Positions 48,101 through 56,450 of a stretch of DNA of 64,000 nt are shown piece by piece (positions within the stretch are counted from its first letter, which is position 1; the number at the start of each line of letters is the position of its first letter). Source of the DNA: Porites lobata. Taxonomy: Eukaryota > Cnidaria > Anthozoa > Scleractinia > Poritidae. The stretch is from the NCBI GenBank assembly GCA_942486035.1, contig CALNXK010000007.1, positions 4,740,001-4,804,000 on the forward strand. Reading direction: 5' to 3'. A program made the translations under genes and the position numbers. The notes under the pieces were generated by a model. It did no database searches, was not told the origin of the DNA, and saw nothing but the letters and a program-made list of their open reading frames with translations.

Positions 48101-48214
48101 GGAGTTTCACCGTTGTTATCCGACTCTCGAGGACCTAGTCCATACAATGAGCCGGAAATTAGTATATTAGGAACACCAGTTCTTTTCTCTCAAATGTCAG
48201 CCAGCAGTTTGTGA
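33052..48214 (+). CDS. DDIAS: DDIAS (noxin)-like protein, four exons, 839 aa
   Basis: Homologue of DNA-damage-induced apoptosis suppressor, a nuclear/cytoplasmic protein that promotes survival after DNA damage in mammals. Exons are 33052-33170, 34964-35125, 37085-37707 and 46599-48214. Phases 2, 2 and 1 agree across all introns, and the total is 2520 nt. The N-terminus aligns throughout with human DDIAS: a zinc ribbon (Cys24-x2-Cys27 and Cys43-x2-Cys46), then the RPA1-like OB fold with ITVFGSCLDKFFGLSAT as the strongest match. AVEQCFVG follows in exon 3. Exon 4 is disordered and acidic; it carries two copies of a DFPSSEDL-x-x-FL motif (about 356-367 and 425-436), where vertebrate DDIAS has one DLPFSESLNKFL. 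Human DDIAS is about 998 aa. Intron 3 hosts an antisense TRIM-NHL gene, and exons 3 and 4 have decayed copies downstream. Confidence 0.88.
33171..34963 (+). other. DDIAS intron 1
   Basis: Bounded by GTGAGT and CATATAG. The segment from about 33483 recurs at 55357, marking a duplication endpoint. A second part (34310-34900) has a tandem pair of TTAATGGTGGGCAGCTGGAA and AATAAGCGCC-like repeats. The 111-codon open frame at 33689-34024 has no recognisable domain. Confidence 0.7.
34310..34900. repeat. AATAAGCGCC-type dispersed repeat
   Basis: TTAATGGTGGGCAGCTGGAA occurs twice, 60 bp apart. It is followed by AATAAGCGCCTGTCC, AATAAGTGCCCATCC and, at the far end, AATAAGCACCCACCC. Non-coding repeat within DDIAS intron 1. 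Confidence 0.5.
34964..35125 (+). CDS. DDIAS: DDIAS exon 2
   Basis: 162 nt. Encodes the second zinc-ribbon pair (YCEEC) and the OB-fold core with ITVFGSCLDKFFGL. Acceptor CATATAG; donor GTTTGA, a weak consensus supported by phase and homology. Confidence 0.88.
35126..37084 (+). other. DDIAS intron 2
   Basis: Bounded by GTTTGA and TTTTTTCAG. Contains one MITE (35223-35434); the rest is AT-rich, with no gene seen. Confidence 0.75.
35223..35434. mobile_element. MITE, ends TTAACCCTTTAAACCCTAAG
   Basis: The left end TTAACCCTTTAAACCCTAAG pairs with the right end CTTAGGGCTTAAAGGGTTAA. The core starts ATCAAAATTTGAATTCTCAT. Non-coding, 212 bp. Confidence 0.8.
37085..37707 (+). CDS. DDIAS: DDIAS exon 3
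   Basis: 623 nt, acceptor TTTTTCAG, donor GTTAGT. Starts RFVNDLQF and contains AVEQCFVGSLLHFGF, the end of the OB fold, then a Ser-rich segment. A disrupted paralogous copy lies at 60280-60903. Confidence 0.88.
38040..38815 (-). pseudogene. TRIM-NHL 3' remnant 1
   Basis: Antisense remnant of the C-terminal NHL region of a TRIM-NHL gene. Recognisable pieces such as PLFQFGESGPEKVNKP, CIYHESKFIVSDLDKN and PWGLCVQKCGDHHNL fall in different frames, so frameshifts are present. It stops abruptly at the start of the NHL region, joined to remnant 2. It lies 333 nt beyond DDIAS exon 3, nearly the distance at which TRIM copy C follows its exon 3 pseudo-copy. Confidence 0.85.
38816..39000 (-). pseudogene. 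TRIM-NHL 3' remnant 2
   Basis: Short antisense piece matching the last NHL repeat (GPWGLCVQKCGNHYNL), followed by shared flanking sequence. The same composite (remnant plus flank plus full TRIM gene) occurs at 49.6-50.1 kb, so it was assembled before that duplication. Confidence 0.75.
39305..41473 (-). CDS. TRIM-NHL protein, copy A (RING-Bbox-coiled coil-filamin-NHL), 722 aa
   Basis: Likely RING-type E3 ubiquitin ligase of the TRIM2/TRIM3/TRIM71 architecture. The RING at 14-56 has all eight ligands (Cys14, 17, 29, His31, Cys34, 37, 53, 56). A B-box 1-like Cys/His cluster lies at about 96-138, B-box 2 at about 156-196 and a coiled coil at about 205-330. The filamin/ABP280 repeat spans about 362-450 (FTPRVPGTFKIIIKVNGKEF-AGSPY), and NHL beta-propeller repeats run from 460 to the end. 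It is intronless, antisense inside DDIAS intron 3, and starts at an ATG. Vertebrate relatives have introns, so the intronless state suggests an ancient retrocopy expanded in this lineage. Targets could be proteins or, as for some NHL domains, RNA; neither is shown here. Very similar to copy B. Confidence 0.92.
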   Translation of the reverse strand: MESLLKNLKEHVTCSICLDTFTDPKTITCLHTFCFECIKKHALISQRNGKFRCPECQAEVDLPEANRFDKLPTSFHHNSLLSVLAIRQSGKGNDISCGVCKKMSAEISYCFECAKFMCSDCVHAHQLFSHFTEGHKVTPVKQFQPQDYQALMKRQSFCAQQYHEREVTRFFCLKCQICVCQICIATDHKAHDVEPLEKAADSEKANILTRTEVLKTKTKVFSDAIREYEQTIRELEANITNAKREISQAAEQMVAKIRENERQIITALENTRVSRQDRLNSAKAQVQSLLKQINQAIEFAENLIQRSSSSDVMQSKNYLEQRFEHLENTTIPELPVNSFLKFYQTKEEKNLTLGYIATSEPVVGLTKDFQAGVESQFEVHPQIRGEEVYEVKVLVEPADKIGSLTTCEKQDGDYIVKFTPRVPGTFKIIIKVNGKEFAGSPYIVQVKQRLIQVVGELKVKGETFEQPSGIAVNNKGQIAISDYNKHCILITDKEGNCVRKVGCFGNNAGQLNRPADITYLNDDNILVVDELNHRIQQFNVQTGNSVKRFGVRGIRGAEFQNPACVRLNEEGRVIVADHFNNRVQVLSQDGEPLFQFGNSGQETLRKPRSCIYHENKFIVSDWGNNCLKVFDNTGKFLYKIGEPGKADGQMEGPHGLCLQKCGNHHNLLVSNRTNGCVDQFTVDGCFTGKTVVKLQDPTRITTTPDGLILVTDYKTKKIHILK
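41528..41552 (-). promoter_or_regulatory. TRIM copy A upstream block: TTCCGGGAA and CCATATAAGG
   Basis: A palindromic STAT/GAS-type site TTCNNNGAA begins 55 nt before the ATG, followed by a CArG-like CCATATAAGG (also a possible TATA region on the transcribed strand). The block GGGAAACT-x-GGACCATATA is conserved upstream of copies B and C. Function is inferred from motif form only. Confidence 0.4.
42722..43860. mobile_element. 1.14-kb inverted-repeat element with TAA target duplication
   Basis: The ends GGGACTGGTCAAAAAGTATA pair with TATACTTTTTGACCAGTCCC, and the similarity continues for about 40 bp through a G-rich stretch. TAA flanks both sides (42719-42721, 43861-43863), as for PIF/Harbinger insertions. 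The interior carries a Penelope-like reverse transcriptase fragment, so the element is composite. It splits the SANT-like gene. Confidence 0.85.
42902..43309 (-). pseudogene. Penelope-like reverse transcriptase fragment
   Basis: Antisense frame matching the reverse transcriptase palm and downstream region of Penelope-like retroelements: KCYIHNIFSPWD, then IEAFIEQANLHHPNI and a TAFLDTVVYK segment. At the catalytic site the two Asp expected in the (F/Y)-x-D-D-(I/V) box read His-Asn, so it is inactive. No GIY-YIG endonuclease is present. Confidence 0.7.
44056..45096. mobile_element. 1.04-kb element with TAGCCTGCGTGG ends and 8-bp target duplication
   Basis: The terminal inverted repeat TAGCCTGCGTGGCAGGCG is perfect for 18 bp and continues to 28 bp with two mismatches. 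A direct GGTGGAGG flanks it exactly (44048-44055, 45097-45104). Internal sequence is shared with the truncated copy at 19175-19640. No transposase is present. The duplication length fits hAT or Mutator-like elements. Confidence 0.9.
45463..45600. mobile_element. 138-bp MITE with 46-bp arms and 9-bp target duplication
   Basis: The arms begin TAGCCTGTTCCAGGCGTTCA and differ at one base over about 46 bp. A direct TGTCCATGG flanks both sides (45454-45462, 45601-45609). It splits the last part of the SANT-like pseudogene. Confidence 0.9.
45895..46215 (-). pseudogene. PIF/Harbinger transposase (HARBI1-like) C-terminal remnant
   Basis: Antisense frame with the DDE_Tnp_4 C-terminal signature: EVRYNTAHRRTRCVIDRC carrying the third acidic residue, then LLKRRFPCL and VIIVATAVLHNFA. 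The upstream part is frameshifted, and the first two catalytic acids are not found in the window. Convergent with the SANT-like pseudogene. Confidence 0.85.
46599..48214 (+). CDS. DDIAS: DDIAS exon 4 (terminal)
   Basis: 1616 nt after the acceptor CTATTTTAG; residues 302-839, stop TGA. Acidic, Ser-rich and probably disordered. It carries the duplicated DFPSSEDL motif and short conserved-looking segments near the end (SADLF-like YTSPDLFSQS, ISFHSTPCY, ILGTPVLFSQ). A truncated paralogous copy lies at 54311-55356. Confidence 0.88.
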
Positions 48215-48328
48215 GTTATATCTTTAATTTGATTCAGTTATTTGGCGAACATAAAGTGAAAACCAGAAGTTAGTTGGGTGAATATGGTAGTAAATATAAT
48301 TAAAAGAAGTAAAAAGAACAAATCTTGT

Positions 48329-48334
48329 AATAAA
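48329..48334 (+). promoter_or_regulatory. AATAAA polyadenylation signal of DDIAS
   Basis: First AATAAA after the DDIAS stop, 115 nt downstream. Confidence 0.6.
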
Positions 48335-49299
48335 TCAAGAATTCACTTTCAGGGGCTTCGAAATTAACAGGTGGGCGTTTGGGTCCTTTCTAAAAGTTTG
48401 GAAAAGGGTTTGGCCTTCGTGTTCATTCGAGTCGTTTTTATTATTTCTTTCCCTTGCACAGGTTAGGTGAAAAGCTTGTTATTGACGGTTTAATCTGATG
48501 ACTTTACAAGCGGTACAATAGCCTGCGAGCAAGCTCTCCTTTAGGGTAAGTCTCGAGAACTCACGCGAGAGCCTCACGCTGAAGGAGACGCGAGTGTGAG
48601 GGGTGGAGAAAGAAAGAAGAAATCTCCTTTTTCTCCACCCCTAGCGGCTTCGCCGCTCTCGCGCGTTCTCTCGCCACTCGAAATGGAGAGCTTGTTGGCA
48701 AACTATGGGTACAAGGGATGTGGATCCACACGGGCGATTCTGATGTGAACAGGTTAAGTTTAACGATAAAGGGGAAGCACGTCTGGAGGATTATTCCATA
48801 TTTCAATCATAAACAGCTAAAATAAAAATATTTCTTTTCTGATCCATGAAGACAATATATTTAGATCACCAGTAAGCAAAGGTGAAGCAAGTAAAACTCG
48901 TTATTATTTTGTATTATATGAGACAAAGTCTTGTGATTATAGTGTATGTCCGTTTCTTGGAGACCCTTCTAACAGACCTAACTAATGATATGAACTCAGA
49001 AAATTTTGCGTAATTATGAAACAATTTTTGCTCACTTTTGCTTTGACTGAAAACAAAAGTGAAATAATCAGTGCCAATTATTTTTTTTTTTAATATTGCA
49101 ACTATACTTTCATTTGCCTTTGACGAGTGAATTATCTTTTTGATAATTGTTACAAAATTATTAGTCACACAGTCCTTTTAAAAAATAGTAGCAAGAGAGT
49201 TTCTTTCATCTAATATATCATCTACAAACTTACATATACTTAATATATCAGCCCTTGTGAAAATACTATCACAAAGAGAATTATTTACTGTGTTATAAC
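48335..49299. other. Spacer between DDIAS 3' end and cassette B
   Basis: No gene seen. Near 48.52-48.69 kb there is an imperfect inverted structure (CTCACGCGAGAGCC and GCGCGTTCTCTCGCC around a CTCCACCCC core), likely a decayed MITE. The remainder is AT-rich. Confidence 0.5.
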
Positions 49300-49700
49300 T
49301 CGTAGTTTACTCCGCATTACTCTCTAACTTTGGTCAACTTTAATATCTTATCCTTTGCAATTGCTTCACTGAAATATTGTGTTGTCACACAGCTGTCCCT
49401 CTACAGAAACATTTGTCCGGCATTGTCATTAATACTCTCGCTGACCGATTGTGTTCAGCGGCTATTTACTTTTAAATTCTATCATACTGAGATCTCTGTT
49501 TTTTTGCTTATTTCAGGTTTTGAATCTTAGTGGCTTTACAGTCTGAAACAAAAATATGTCCACCTGATGAAACCATTATTGCTGCAGGTCTCTGACTTAT
49601 TAACATTTTTTTCTAGTGAAACATCTCTCCAGTGTAAACTGATCAACACGACCATTGCCAGTATTGCATACAATAAGGTTGTAATAATTGCCGCATTTCT
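49300..49700 (-). pseudogene. TRIM-NHL 3' remnant 3
   Basis: Antisense end of a TRIM-NHL gene with its 3' flank (a TTATTTCAGG block precedes it), degraded by substitutions and small indels. It joins the same flank sequence that follows remnant 2 at 38.9 kb, showing that 38.8-41.9 kb and 49.6-52.8 kb are copies. Confidence 0.75.
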
Positions 49701-50116
49701 GGACGGCACACAGTCCCCATGTATGGACCACACACAACTGTGGTGTGGTGGTGAGTTTTTAGCCCGCCAGCAACCTCTCCCAGGGCTCTCGGGAGTACGT
49801 TGATGTGAGATTTGCTCGCAAGCTAGTATTTTTTTTAAATCTTTACTAGTGGCAACATAGTTTCTGCTCAAACGTAGCACATGAGGTATTAACTTTTGAA
49901 ACCTTATCGCGCCATCTGTTTTTGTCACACAAGTCTGTCCTCATCAAGCATTTTTGTTACTTCAGTGCTGATAATATAATGTGGGAATTGCTCGTTGAAA
50001 GTATTCGGCTGCTACTTACTTATTCCTTTTACCATACCGAGTCATTGTTTTACTTTTCTGGTGCTTATTTTAGGATGTATATTTTTTGATTATCCAGTCT
50101 GTTGCTTAATTTTTAA

Positions 50117-52285
50117 TTATTTTAGAATGTGAATTTTTTGAGGCTTAAAGTCTGTAACTAAAATAAGTCCATCCGGTGTTGTAGTTATTCTTGTAGGGTC
50201 TTGTAACTCAACAACAGTTTTTCCAGTGAAACAGCCGTCCACTGTAAACTGATCAACACGGCCATTAGCTCTATTACAAACAAGAAGATTATCGTGATTG
50301 CCACATTTCTGAAGACACAGTCCGTGAGGCCCTTCCATCTGTCCATCAGCCTTGCCTGGCTCTCCGATCTTGTACAAAAACTTTCCAGTATTATCAAACA
50401 CTTTCAAGCTTTTACCAAACCACTCAGAAACAATGAACTTGCTCTCATGGTAAATACACGACCTGGGTTTGCTTATTTTTTCTGGTCCACTGTTTCCAAA
50501 TTGAAACAAAGGTTCACCATCCTGTGATAAAACTTGGACTCTGTTGTTAAAATGATCAGCAACTATAACACGGCCTTCTTCATCCACACAAACACTGACA
50601 GGATATTGAAACTCACCATCCCTTGTCCCTTTCTTTCCAAAACGTTTCACACAGTTCCCTGTTTGAACGTTAAATTGTTGAATGCGATGATTTAATTGAT
50701 CCGCCACAAGAATGTTATCATCATTTAGATATGTGACGTCAGTTGGACGGTTGAGCTGTCCAACACTGTTTCCAAAACAACCAACTTTTCTTATACAGTT
50801 CCCTTCCTTGTCAGTTATCAGGAGACAGTGTTTATCAAAATCAGCAATAGCAATTTCTCCTTTGCCGTTTACGGCAATTCCCATTGGCTTTACAAGAGTT
50901 TCTCCTTTTATTTCTACCTCTCCAACAACTTGAATTAGTCGTTGTTTTACTTGGACAATATAAGGGCTTCCTGCAAACTCCTTGCCATTTACCTTTATTA
51001 TGATTTTGAAGGTTCGTGGAACTCTAGGTGTAAACTTCACGGTGTAATCACCATCTTGTTTTTCACAAGTTGTCAAGCTTCCTGTTTTATGAGCTGGTTC
51101 CACAAGCACTTTCACTTCATACACTTGTTCTCCAAGTATTCGTGGGTGAACTTCAAATTCTGATTCAACACCAGCTTGGAAATCTTTTGTCAATCCCACA
51201 ACTGGTTCACTTGACAATATGTAACCAAGGGTAAGATTCTTTACTTCTTTAGTTGGATAAAACTTCAGGAATGAATTAACCGGAACTTCCGGGATCGGCG
51301 TGTTTTCAATATGTTCAAAGCGTTGTTCTAGATAATTCTTGGTTTGCATTATATCCGAGCAGGAGCTTCTTTGAATCAGATTTTCAGCAAACTCGATTGC
51401 TTGGTTAATTTGCTTCAGCAAGGATTGCACTTGTGCCTTTGCAGAGTCTAACTTATCTGCTCTTGACGCGCGGGTGTTCTCGAGGGCTGTAATAATTTGC
51501 CGTTCGTTTTCTCGAATCTTGGCGATCATTTGTTCAGCTGTTTGGGAAACTTCACGTTTAAGGTCAGTTATATTCGCTTCCAGTTCAACTACTGTTTGTT
51601 CATATTTACGAATCACATCGCTAAAAACCTTTGTTCTTTCTTTTAATACCTCGGTTCTTGTCAGGATGTTGGCTTTCTCGCCGTCCGCTGCTTTCTCTAA
51701 TGGTTCCACGTCATGTGCCTTGTGATCCGTAGCGATGCATACTTGGCAGACACAGATTTGGCATTTAACGCAGAAAAACCTCGTTACTTCTCGCTTGTGA
51801 TACTGCTGCGAACAAAATGACTGCCTCCTCATTAGTGCTTCGTAGTCTTGAGGTTGGAACCGTTTGACTGGCGTCACTTTGTGTCCTTCTGTGAAGTGAC
51901 TAAACAGTTGATGTGCGTTTACACAGTCACTGCACATGAATTTAGCACATTCGAAGCAATAACTTATCTCTGCACTCTTTTTCTTGCAAACGCCACAACT
52001 GATATCATTTCCTTTTCCGCTTTGTCGTATTGCGAGAACACTGAGCAGACTATTGTGATGAAAACTGGTCGGAAGTTTATCGAAATGGTTTGCTTCTGGA
52101 AGATGAACTTCAGCTTGACACTCAGGGCAGCGAAACTTTCCATTCCGTTGGCTGATCAGTGCGTGTTTCTTTATACACTCAAAGCAGAATGTGTGCAGGC
52201 AGGTTATTGTCTTGGGATCGGTGAAAGTATCCAAACAGATTGAACAAGTAACATGTTCTTTAAGATTCTTTAACAAAGACTCCAT
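50117..52285 (-). CDS. TRIM-NHL protein, copy B, 722 aa
   Basis: Same domain order and length as copy A: complete RING (14-56), two B-boxes, coiled coil, filamin repeat and NHL repeats. The first 64 residues are identical to copy A; differences concentrate in the coiled coil and the first NHL repeats. It is open from an ATG with no internal stop, intronless, and has the shared upstream block. It lies between the intact DDIAS 3' end and the DDIAS exon 4 pseudo-copy, on the opposite strand to both. Probably functional. Confidence 0.92.
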   Translation of the reverse strand: MESLLKNLKEHVTCSICLDTFTDPKTITCLHTFCFECIKKHALISQRNGKFRCPECQAEVHLPEANHFDKLPTSFHHNSLLSVLAIRQSGKGNDISCGVCKKKSAEISYCFECAKFMCSDCVNAHQLFSHFTEGHKVTPVKRFQPQDYEALMRRQSFCSQQYHKREVTRFFCVKCQICVCQVCIATDHKAHDVEPLEKAADGEKANILTRTEVLKERTKVFSDVIRKYEQTVVELEANITDLKREVSQTAEQMIAKIRENERQIITALENTRASRADKLDSAKAQVQSLLKQINQAIEFAENLIQRSSCSDIMQTKNYLEQRFEHIENTPIPEVPVNSFLKFYPTKEVKNLTLGYILSSEPVVGLTKDFQAGVESEFEVHPRILGEQVYEVKVLVEPAHKTGSLTTCEKQDGDYTVKFTPRVPRTFKIIIKVNGKEFAGSPYIVQVKQRLIQVVGEVEIKGETLVKPMGIAVNGKGEIAIADFDKHCLLITDKEGNCIRKVGCFGNSVGQLNRPTDVTYLNDDNILVADQLNHRIQQFNVQTGNCVKRFGKKGTRDGEFQYPVSVCVDEEGRVIVADHFNNRVQVLSQDGEPLFQFGNSGPEKISKPRSCIYHESKFIVSEWFGKSLKVFDNTGKFLYKIGEPGKADGQMEGPHGLCLQKCGNHDNLLVCNRANGRVDQFTVDGCFTGKTVVELQDPTRITTTPDGLILVTDFKPQKIHILK

Positions 52286-52339
52286 CGTTCGAGTTTACTT
52301 TTAGATCGGCAGAACACAGCCTATTCTTGTTCAGAGTGA

Positions 52340-52365
52340 TTCTGGGAAACTTGGACCATATAAAG
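52340..52365 (-). promoter_or_regulatory. TRIM copy B upstream block: TTCTGGGAA and CCATATAAAG
   Basis: TTCNNNGAA begins exactly 55 nt before the ATG, as in copy A, with CCATATAAAG beyond it. The CArG-like motif differs from copy A at one base. Confidence 0.4.
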
Positions 52366-52883
52366 CATTACTAGTATTGCAAAAACAATTTGCATTTCAA
52401 TGAAGACAGCTAGGCAGCCAACCAAATTTAAATCTTTCCACCTGCTGACCTTAGTCTAAAAGCGGAAGTTTCAAAGAAGCTTTAAAGGTCGTTAAGCGTG
52501 ACTTGTCTGAAATTATTTTGACAAAAACAAAGAAACTGCGCACACTGACGGGTACATTTGTATTACAGAGAAAATATTCTTTCACTTTGGATTCATAATA
52601 CAAGTGGTTCTGTTCAAGTCCAAAAGTCCATTTTGTAACTGAGCTTGAGCCTTTAAAGAATTCTGATTAGTATTATTCTCTATCTCATTCCGTGTGTGTT
52701 ACAATAAAGACATTTTGATATTTCAGGTAGCCAACCAAACGTAACTACCGCGTGATTGTGGAGCAGAGGTTGACGCAATTTCCAATCAATCTTTTAATTT
52801 TTTGTTTTGTGAATGAAAGATAGTGTGAGGATAACGGCAAGTTTTGGTATCAAATGGAAAACTCTTGGATCCGCATTGTTTAA

Positions 52884-53756
52884 TAGCCTGAATTTCATCC
52901 GATTACTTCGAGTCGTTATTACTCCCTCAGTAACGTCTGAATCGACCAGCCGTTAATGCCGTCCAGTGACGTCACTACTCCTTGATCTTTGCTTTAATTC
53001 ATGCAAAAAGTAAAACACGATTTTCAAGTGGCAAACCGAGAAATATCGTTTAGAAATGTCTGCATGATACAGAACTGCTTTATTTTTTTCGATCGTAATT
53101 CATGTTTAACGTTCAAATGCATGCAGTACAACTCTGAACCGGCTGTACTGAATTCTATAATCAAACTCGGTCGCAATCACGCAATGACATAAACACACAC
53201 ATGAAACACTTAGTTCAAAAACACAATGATTTGCTTTAATTGAAAAGAAGCTATTTGGTCCTTAACGAAGAAAAAAAACAAGGAAACAAGAAAGAAAAGC
53301 TAACAGAATCATAAAATAGCAAGAAGGTCGAATTATAACATTGATCTCAGAAAACTTCGCGTAAACAAAATCACCGGCCGCCGAAACCACAAAGCGGCTC
53401 TAAATGAAAAACCTACCGACTCTCCGCGATGATTCTTCATTGGCAGTTGAATTTAGCATTTCAGTTTCGAAGACAAGGGCAATTTTGCTGTTTAAGATAA
53501 AGATTAAGCTTATCGAAATGTTTGAACTACACGAAAGAATGCCAGGGATGCGATCCGCTGAATATCAAGCGACAATCCCGCTAAAATTTGTCATAATTAT
53601 ACATAATTATGCGAATGTTTAGACAATCAACCAATCAAAATCACTACCCGTTTTTTGGGTAGTGAGTGACGTCACTGGAAGACATTAACGGCCCGTCGAT
53701 TCAGACGTTGTTGAGAGGAGAAAACGACTCGAAGCAATCGGATGAATTTCAGGCTA
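52884..53756. mobile_element. 873-bp element with ~100-bp TAGCCTGAA arms
   Basis: The arms start TAGCCTGAATTTCATCCGAT at the left and (reversed) TAGCCTGAAATTCATCCGAT at the right, and stay similar for about 100 bp, each including TGACGTCA. A direct CATTGTTTAA flanks both sides (52874-52883, 53757-53766). No transposase. It is absent from the equivalent position of cassette A, so it was inserted after the duplication. Confidence 0.9.
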
Positions 53757-54310
53757 CATTGTTTAACTGAATAATCATTGTTTTTTTTGTGATGCAGTCT
53801 TCCAGGATCACAAATCGTTCATCAGAACTTTAACTTTTGAGTTCAAACTTAATAGTTGTATGTATCAGTTGTGAACTGTGGACATAATTTAATATATTGG
53901 TAGTGTACTGTTTTTTGAATCGAATTTTTAAATGCAAGCTTTCTTAGTATTAAGCTGTCTCTTATAGATACTGCTGGTGGCCGCTGCTCCATTTCGTTGG
54001 GATTGTCACCAAATCGACGAAAGTTGTAGAAAGGCACGTACCCTGATTTTGTTTTTCCGTGCTTAAATTTGGTTTTGTGACTCAAGTACCTTTGCCCAAG
54101 AAGTAATGCCAGTATTAAGAGGTACGAATAGAGCCTTGCCAATTATAACTTTGAATTTGATTTTAACACAGATTCGATCGCTTTCTAATCAAAATCGACC
54201 TTTTTTATCGGTAGTTGGGTGTCGATAAAAATCCGATGTCAGTACATTAATTTAGTTTGGTTGCAGCATAACTTGGTCAAATATGTTTCCTTTTTTCTAT
54301 TTTTGATCAG

Positions 54311-55356
54311 AGTAGCAGCAATAACTCAAATTCGCCTCGCTTTACACAGCTAAATTCTCAAACTACGGGACTGAATTCCGGGAAACTTGACATGTACAAA
54401 GAGAAAGCAACCTTCTTGTAAATGGACAGAGTACGATGACTTTCCTTCGTGAGAGGATCTCAGTGTATTTCTAGCTGATTTGGAGCTGGATGTAAATAAA
54501 ACAAAAGAACAATCATAGCCAATCATAAATTACAAAATATCAACCAGGCCTAAACCATGTGTGACGTTAGAAGAGAAGACACCCGGTGAAATAGTTACAT
54601 CATAGTCTGTACAGTGATATCGTTTATGGAATTGTTCAAGAGGATTACACAGAATTTACTGATTTTCCTTCTTCTGAAGATCTAGACGCTTTCTTGGCAG
54701 ATATGGAGCTCGATTGTGAAAATACACTGCAGAAAATATCGATGGCGCCTGCTGATGCCACGAGGTCCGCTGACCCGTTTGATCTTCAACAAAAGGTAGA
54801 GGTGTCTAGAACATTGGCCAGTAACCAGCACGATATTAAATATATTGGGGAAAAACTCAACACCGAACGCTCCAAAAATATATTGGATTTAGCTGATGGT
54901 GATGGTGTGTGCGCGCAAGAGGATTCTGTAAGACTTCAAAATTCAAACTCGAAAAAGAAGGTACTTTTAAAGATTGATCTATCACATTCTGAGTTGCTCA
55001 GAAACTGCGAACACCTTTTCACAGAACCCTCTGAAAAGTCTATTCCTGAAAAGCATGTAACAAGAAGAAAGCAAAAGAGGCATTTCTCTGTTAATTTACA
55101 AAGCAGTTTTATGAAGAACGATAAGCCTACTCATTGTTGAGACGAATTAATAAAGAAAGAGAAAGTGTTGTGCGTCTTAGAATCAACCGAAGAGTCACGT
55201 GAAGAGGAAGTAGTTTGTACCAGATCCCTCCAGCACCAAGTGCTAAACAAATGGTCACATGATCAAAATATCAAAGCGGAGATCCGACAAGCTGCTTCTC
55301 ATCAAGGAAACAGTTATTGGTCGGGAGATGACATGTTAAATGATAGCTTTGAGATG
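54311..55356 (+). pseudogene. DDIAS exon 4 pseudo-copy, truncated
   Basis: Matches DDIAS exon 4 from its start to nucleotide 47659 of the intact gene. About 35 bp near the acceptor are missing, and there are in-frame stops (within the first PSSEDL motif, and a TGA at 55138-55140) and frameshifts; two open stretches survive (54694-55140 and 55165-55356). It ends abruptly at 55356, where DDIAS intron 1 sequence begins. Confidence 0.9.
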
Positions 55357-56335
55357 AAGGTATAATAGTCTATAAAGTAGTTGGATGTGAGGGGAGGTTG
55401 CGTATATTTCTCTCCCGGGTGGGGGAAGGGGTACTCCTTGGTGGAGGTGTGCCGCCCGGTCTCCAAATCCTGACCCAATTTCAGACCAAAAAATGTAATT
55501 TTCCACACCCGTTTTCAGACTAGAACTCTAAAATCCATACCCGTTTTCAGACCTCAGAAATTATGTACATGTTATCATTACTTAGATTAGAGCACGAACA
55601 CAAAAATTATTCAAATCTATTTCGAATTTGCATATTTCTCTTTCTTTCTTTATCATTTGGAATTGAAATAATAAATAAGTTTATTATACCTGCCAACTTT
55701 TTCTGAGATATAAGCGTGAGATTGTTATCCTGGGAGTGCTGGGATTTTTAAAGACGACACGATCATTTCCGAAGATTCCCGAAGAAGTCCGAAGTCTGCC
55801 GAAGGCGAAGTTATCGAAGTTATCCCAGTCCCAGTCTTAGGACGCGTATAAACGCGAGCTCGCTCGCAGTGCTTTTCACTTCAAAAATCAGAGATCGCGA
55901 GGAAGGTATTGTCATTTATTCATTTTACACATGGTTTTCGTTCCTTACATGCGTCTGAGTAAACATATTTTTGGAAATTGTGTCAAGCAAGACGGCAACA
56001 ACTCACATTTTTCAATCAGGCGTGAGAAATTGGCCCGCAAGCGTGAGCCGGCGTGAGATAGAAGTTTTCAACCCGCAGGCGTGAGAGTTTGCAGGTATGG
56101 TTTATACACTCTGTAGTTCCCTCGAAAACCATACCCGATTCCAGACCAAAATGGGCAAAGTGTATACCTGTTTTGAGAGCAAAACGGCCCAAAAACCCTA
56201 CCCGAAGGGGCAGCACATACCTATATGGCTTATGTGAGGGAGTACTCCCCTGGATTTCTCTATGATGGCTCAAAGTGGGAATCAAAAGTTTTATTTAGTG
56301 TGTGTTCATCCTCATGGAATCCTATTTAAAATTCT
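55357..56335 (+). repeat. Copy of DDIAS intron 1 segment
   Basis: From 55357 the sequence follows DDIAS intron 1 from about 33483 (AAGGTAT, then CTATAAAGTAGTTGGA, TTTCTCTATGA-GGCTCAAAG and ATTCTCAAACACAACA), interrupted by the 840-bp element at 55414-56253. It marks the head of the next duplicated unit. Confidence 0.8.
55414..56253. mobile_element. 840-bp element with GTACTCC ends and 8-bp target duplication
   Basis: The termini carry an inverted GGGGTACTCC / GGAGTACTCCCC, with ACCCGTTTTCAGAC-type subrepeats inside each end. A direct ATTTCTCT flanks it (55406-55413, 56254-56261), and the matching intron 1 site near 33530 is empty. No protein recognised. Confidence 0.8.
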
Positions 56336-56366
56336 CAAACACAACAATCTAGCAGACTTAAAATTT

Positions 56367-56450
56367 CCACAAGAGGGGTCTGGAAAAGCAGGAAACTAAA
56401 ATCGTGAATAGAAACAGGAATAGGAACCAGAACCAAAATGGAAAAAGGAA
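56367..56450 (+). repeat. Dispersed repeat with AGGAATAGGAACC core, copy 1
   Basis: GTCTGGAAAAGCAGGAAAC, then AGGAATAGGAACCAGAACC. An inverted copy lies at 58395-58490. Confidence 0.6.

Noticed and set aside
53849..54142. 97-codon antisense frame with a hydrophobic start
   Set aside because: It lies in the intron-equivalent sequence before the DDIAS exon 4 pseudo-copy; the matching region in the intact gene (about 46.3-46.5 kb) is not open, so coding is unlikely.
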